DNA of 5,651 bases from assembly GCA_904397185.1 (NCBI GenBank), contig CAJFOL010000045.1, positions 1-5,651 on the forward strand, in the 5' to 3' direction. A program made the position numbers and the translations under genes. This DNA comes from an uncultured Clostridia bacterium. GTDB taxonomy: Bacteria; Bacillota; Clostridia; Christensenellales; UBA1242. Positions 5,521-5,651 of the stretch are shown here, in pieces; position 1 is the stretch's first letter, and every line of letters starts with the position of its first letter. The notes beneath the pieces were generated by a model that saw nothing but the letters and a program-made list of their open reading frames with translations, was not told where the DNA came from and made no database searches.

Positions 5521-5651
5521 TGTGAGCGGAAGCAAAGCATAACCCTAAAACTCACTCAAACGGATAGTAGTCCAACATTTGGTTGGTCGTCAAACCCCTA
5601 GATTTGTCAGAGCGGAATTACAGAACTTGACAATGATTACTTGAGCGGATA
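5521..5651 (+). repeat. Second AGCGGA-box hairpin repeat, cut by window edge
   Basis: This array belongs to the same family as 2788-3008 and has the same orientation. Boxes lie at 5525 (AGCGGA), 5559 (AACGGA), 5611 (AGCGGA) and 5644 (AGCGGA), giving steps of 34, 52 and 33 bases, nearly the 34, 52 and 35 of the first array. The first segment (GCAAAGC, then AACTCACT) closely matches the unit at 2941-2975. The second has a CCAAC/GTTGG hairpin at 5572-5586 and then TGGTCGT plus CAAACCCCTAGATTTGT, matching 2850-2873. It lies about 200 bases upstream of the exported-protein promoter and continues past the window, so its full length is unknown. Confidence 0.72.

Overview
The window reads as chromosomal DNA of a low-GC Gram-positive bacterium, most likely a Clostridia-like member of the Bacillota. 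The grounds are a clostridial-style ileS behind a T-box leader, a large SRP RNA of the Bacillus type with an Alu-like 5' domain, strong GGAGG ribosome binding sites, A+T-rich sigma-A promoters, and the standard code (TGG for Trp, TGA used as a stop). No phage, plasmid or insertion-sequence gene is visible.

Layout from left to right. Bases 1-2666 (minus strand) hold the first 888 codons of isoleucyl-tRNA synthetase; its C-terminus lies outside the window. Upstream of it, 2681-3008 is non-coding and filled largely by a modular repeat whose units are marked by AGCGGA boxes and carry small hairpins. Next comes the ileS T-box leader (about 3009-3265) with an AUC (Ile) specifier, a strong terminator and a near-consensus promoter at 3272-3300. 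Bases 3327-4058 (minus) encode a 243-residue protein with an N-terminal helical domain carrying an HEPN-like RNAIIH motif, followed by two CBS domains. A 200-base A+T-rich divergent promoter region separates it from the SRP RNA gene (4287-4554, plus), which has its own promoter and terminator. Bases 4704-5270 (minus) encode a small cysteine-free exported protein rich in Thr, with its own promoter. The window ends in a second copy of the AGCGGA-box repeat (5521-5651), in the same orientation as the first and running off the edge.

How the parts relate. The ileS unit is a self-contained feedback circuit: uncharged tRNA-Ile should be read by the AUC specifier and should favour antitermination. 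The SRP RNA, the synthetase and the HEPN/CBS-like protein all look chromosomal and housekeeping, but nothing shows that they act together. The parts most worth a second look are the divergent T-box/antiterminator sequence, the modular hairpin repeat between the T-box terminator and the ileS start (with a second copy about 2.5 kb away), and the pairing of an HEPN-like domain with CBS domains.
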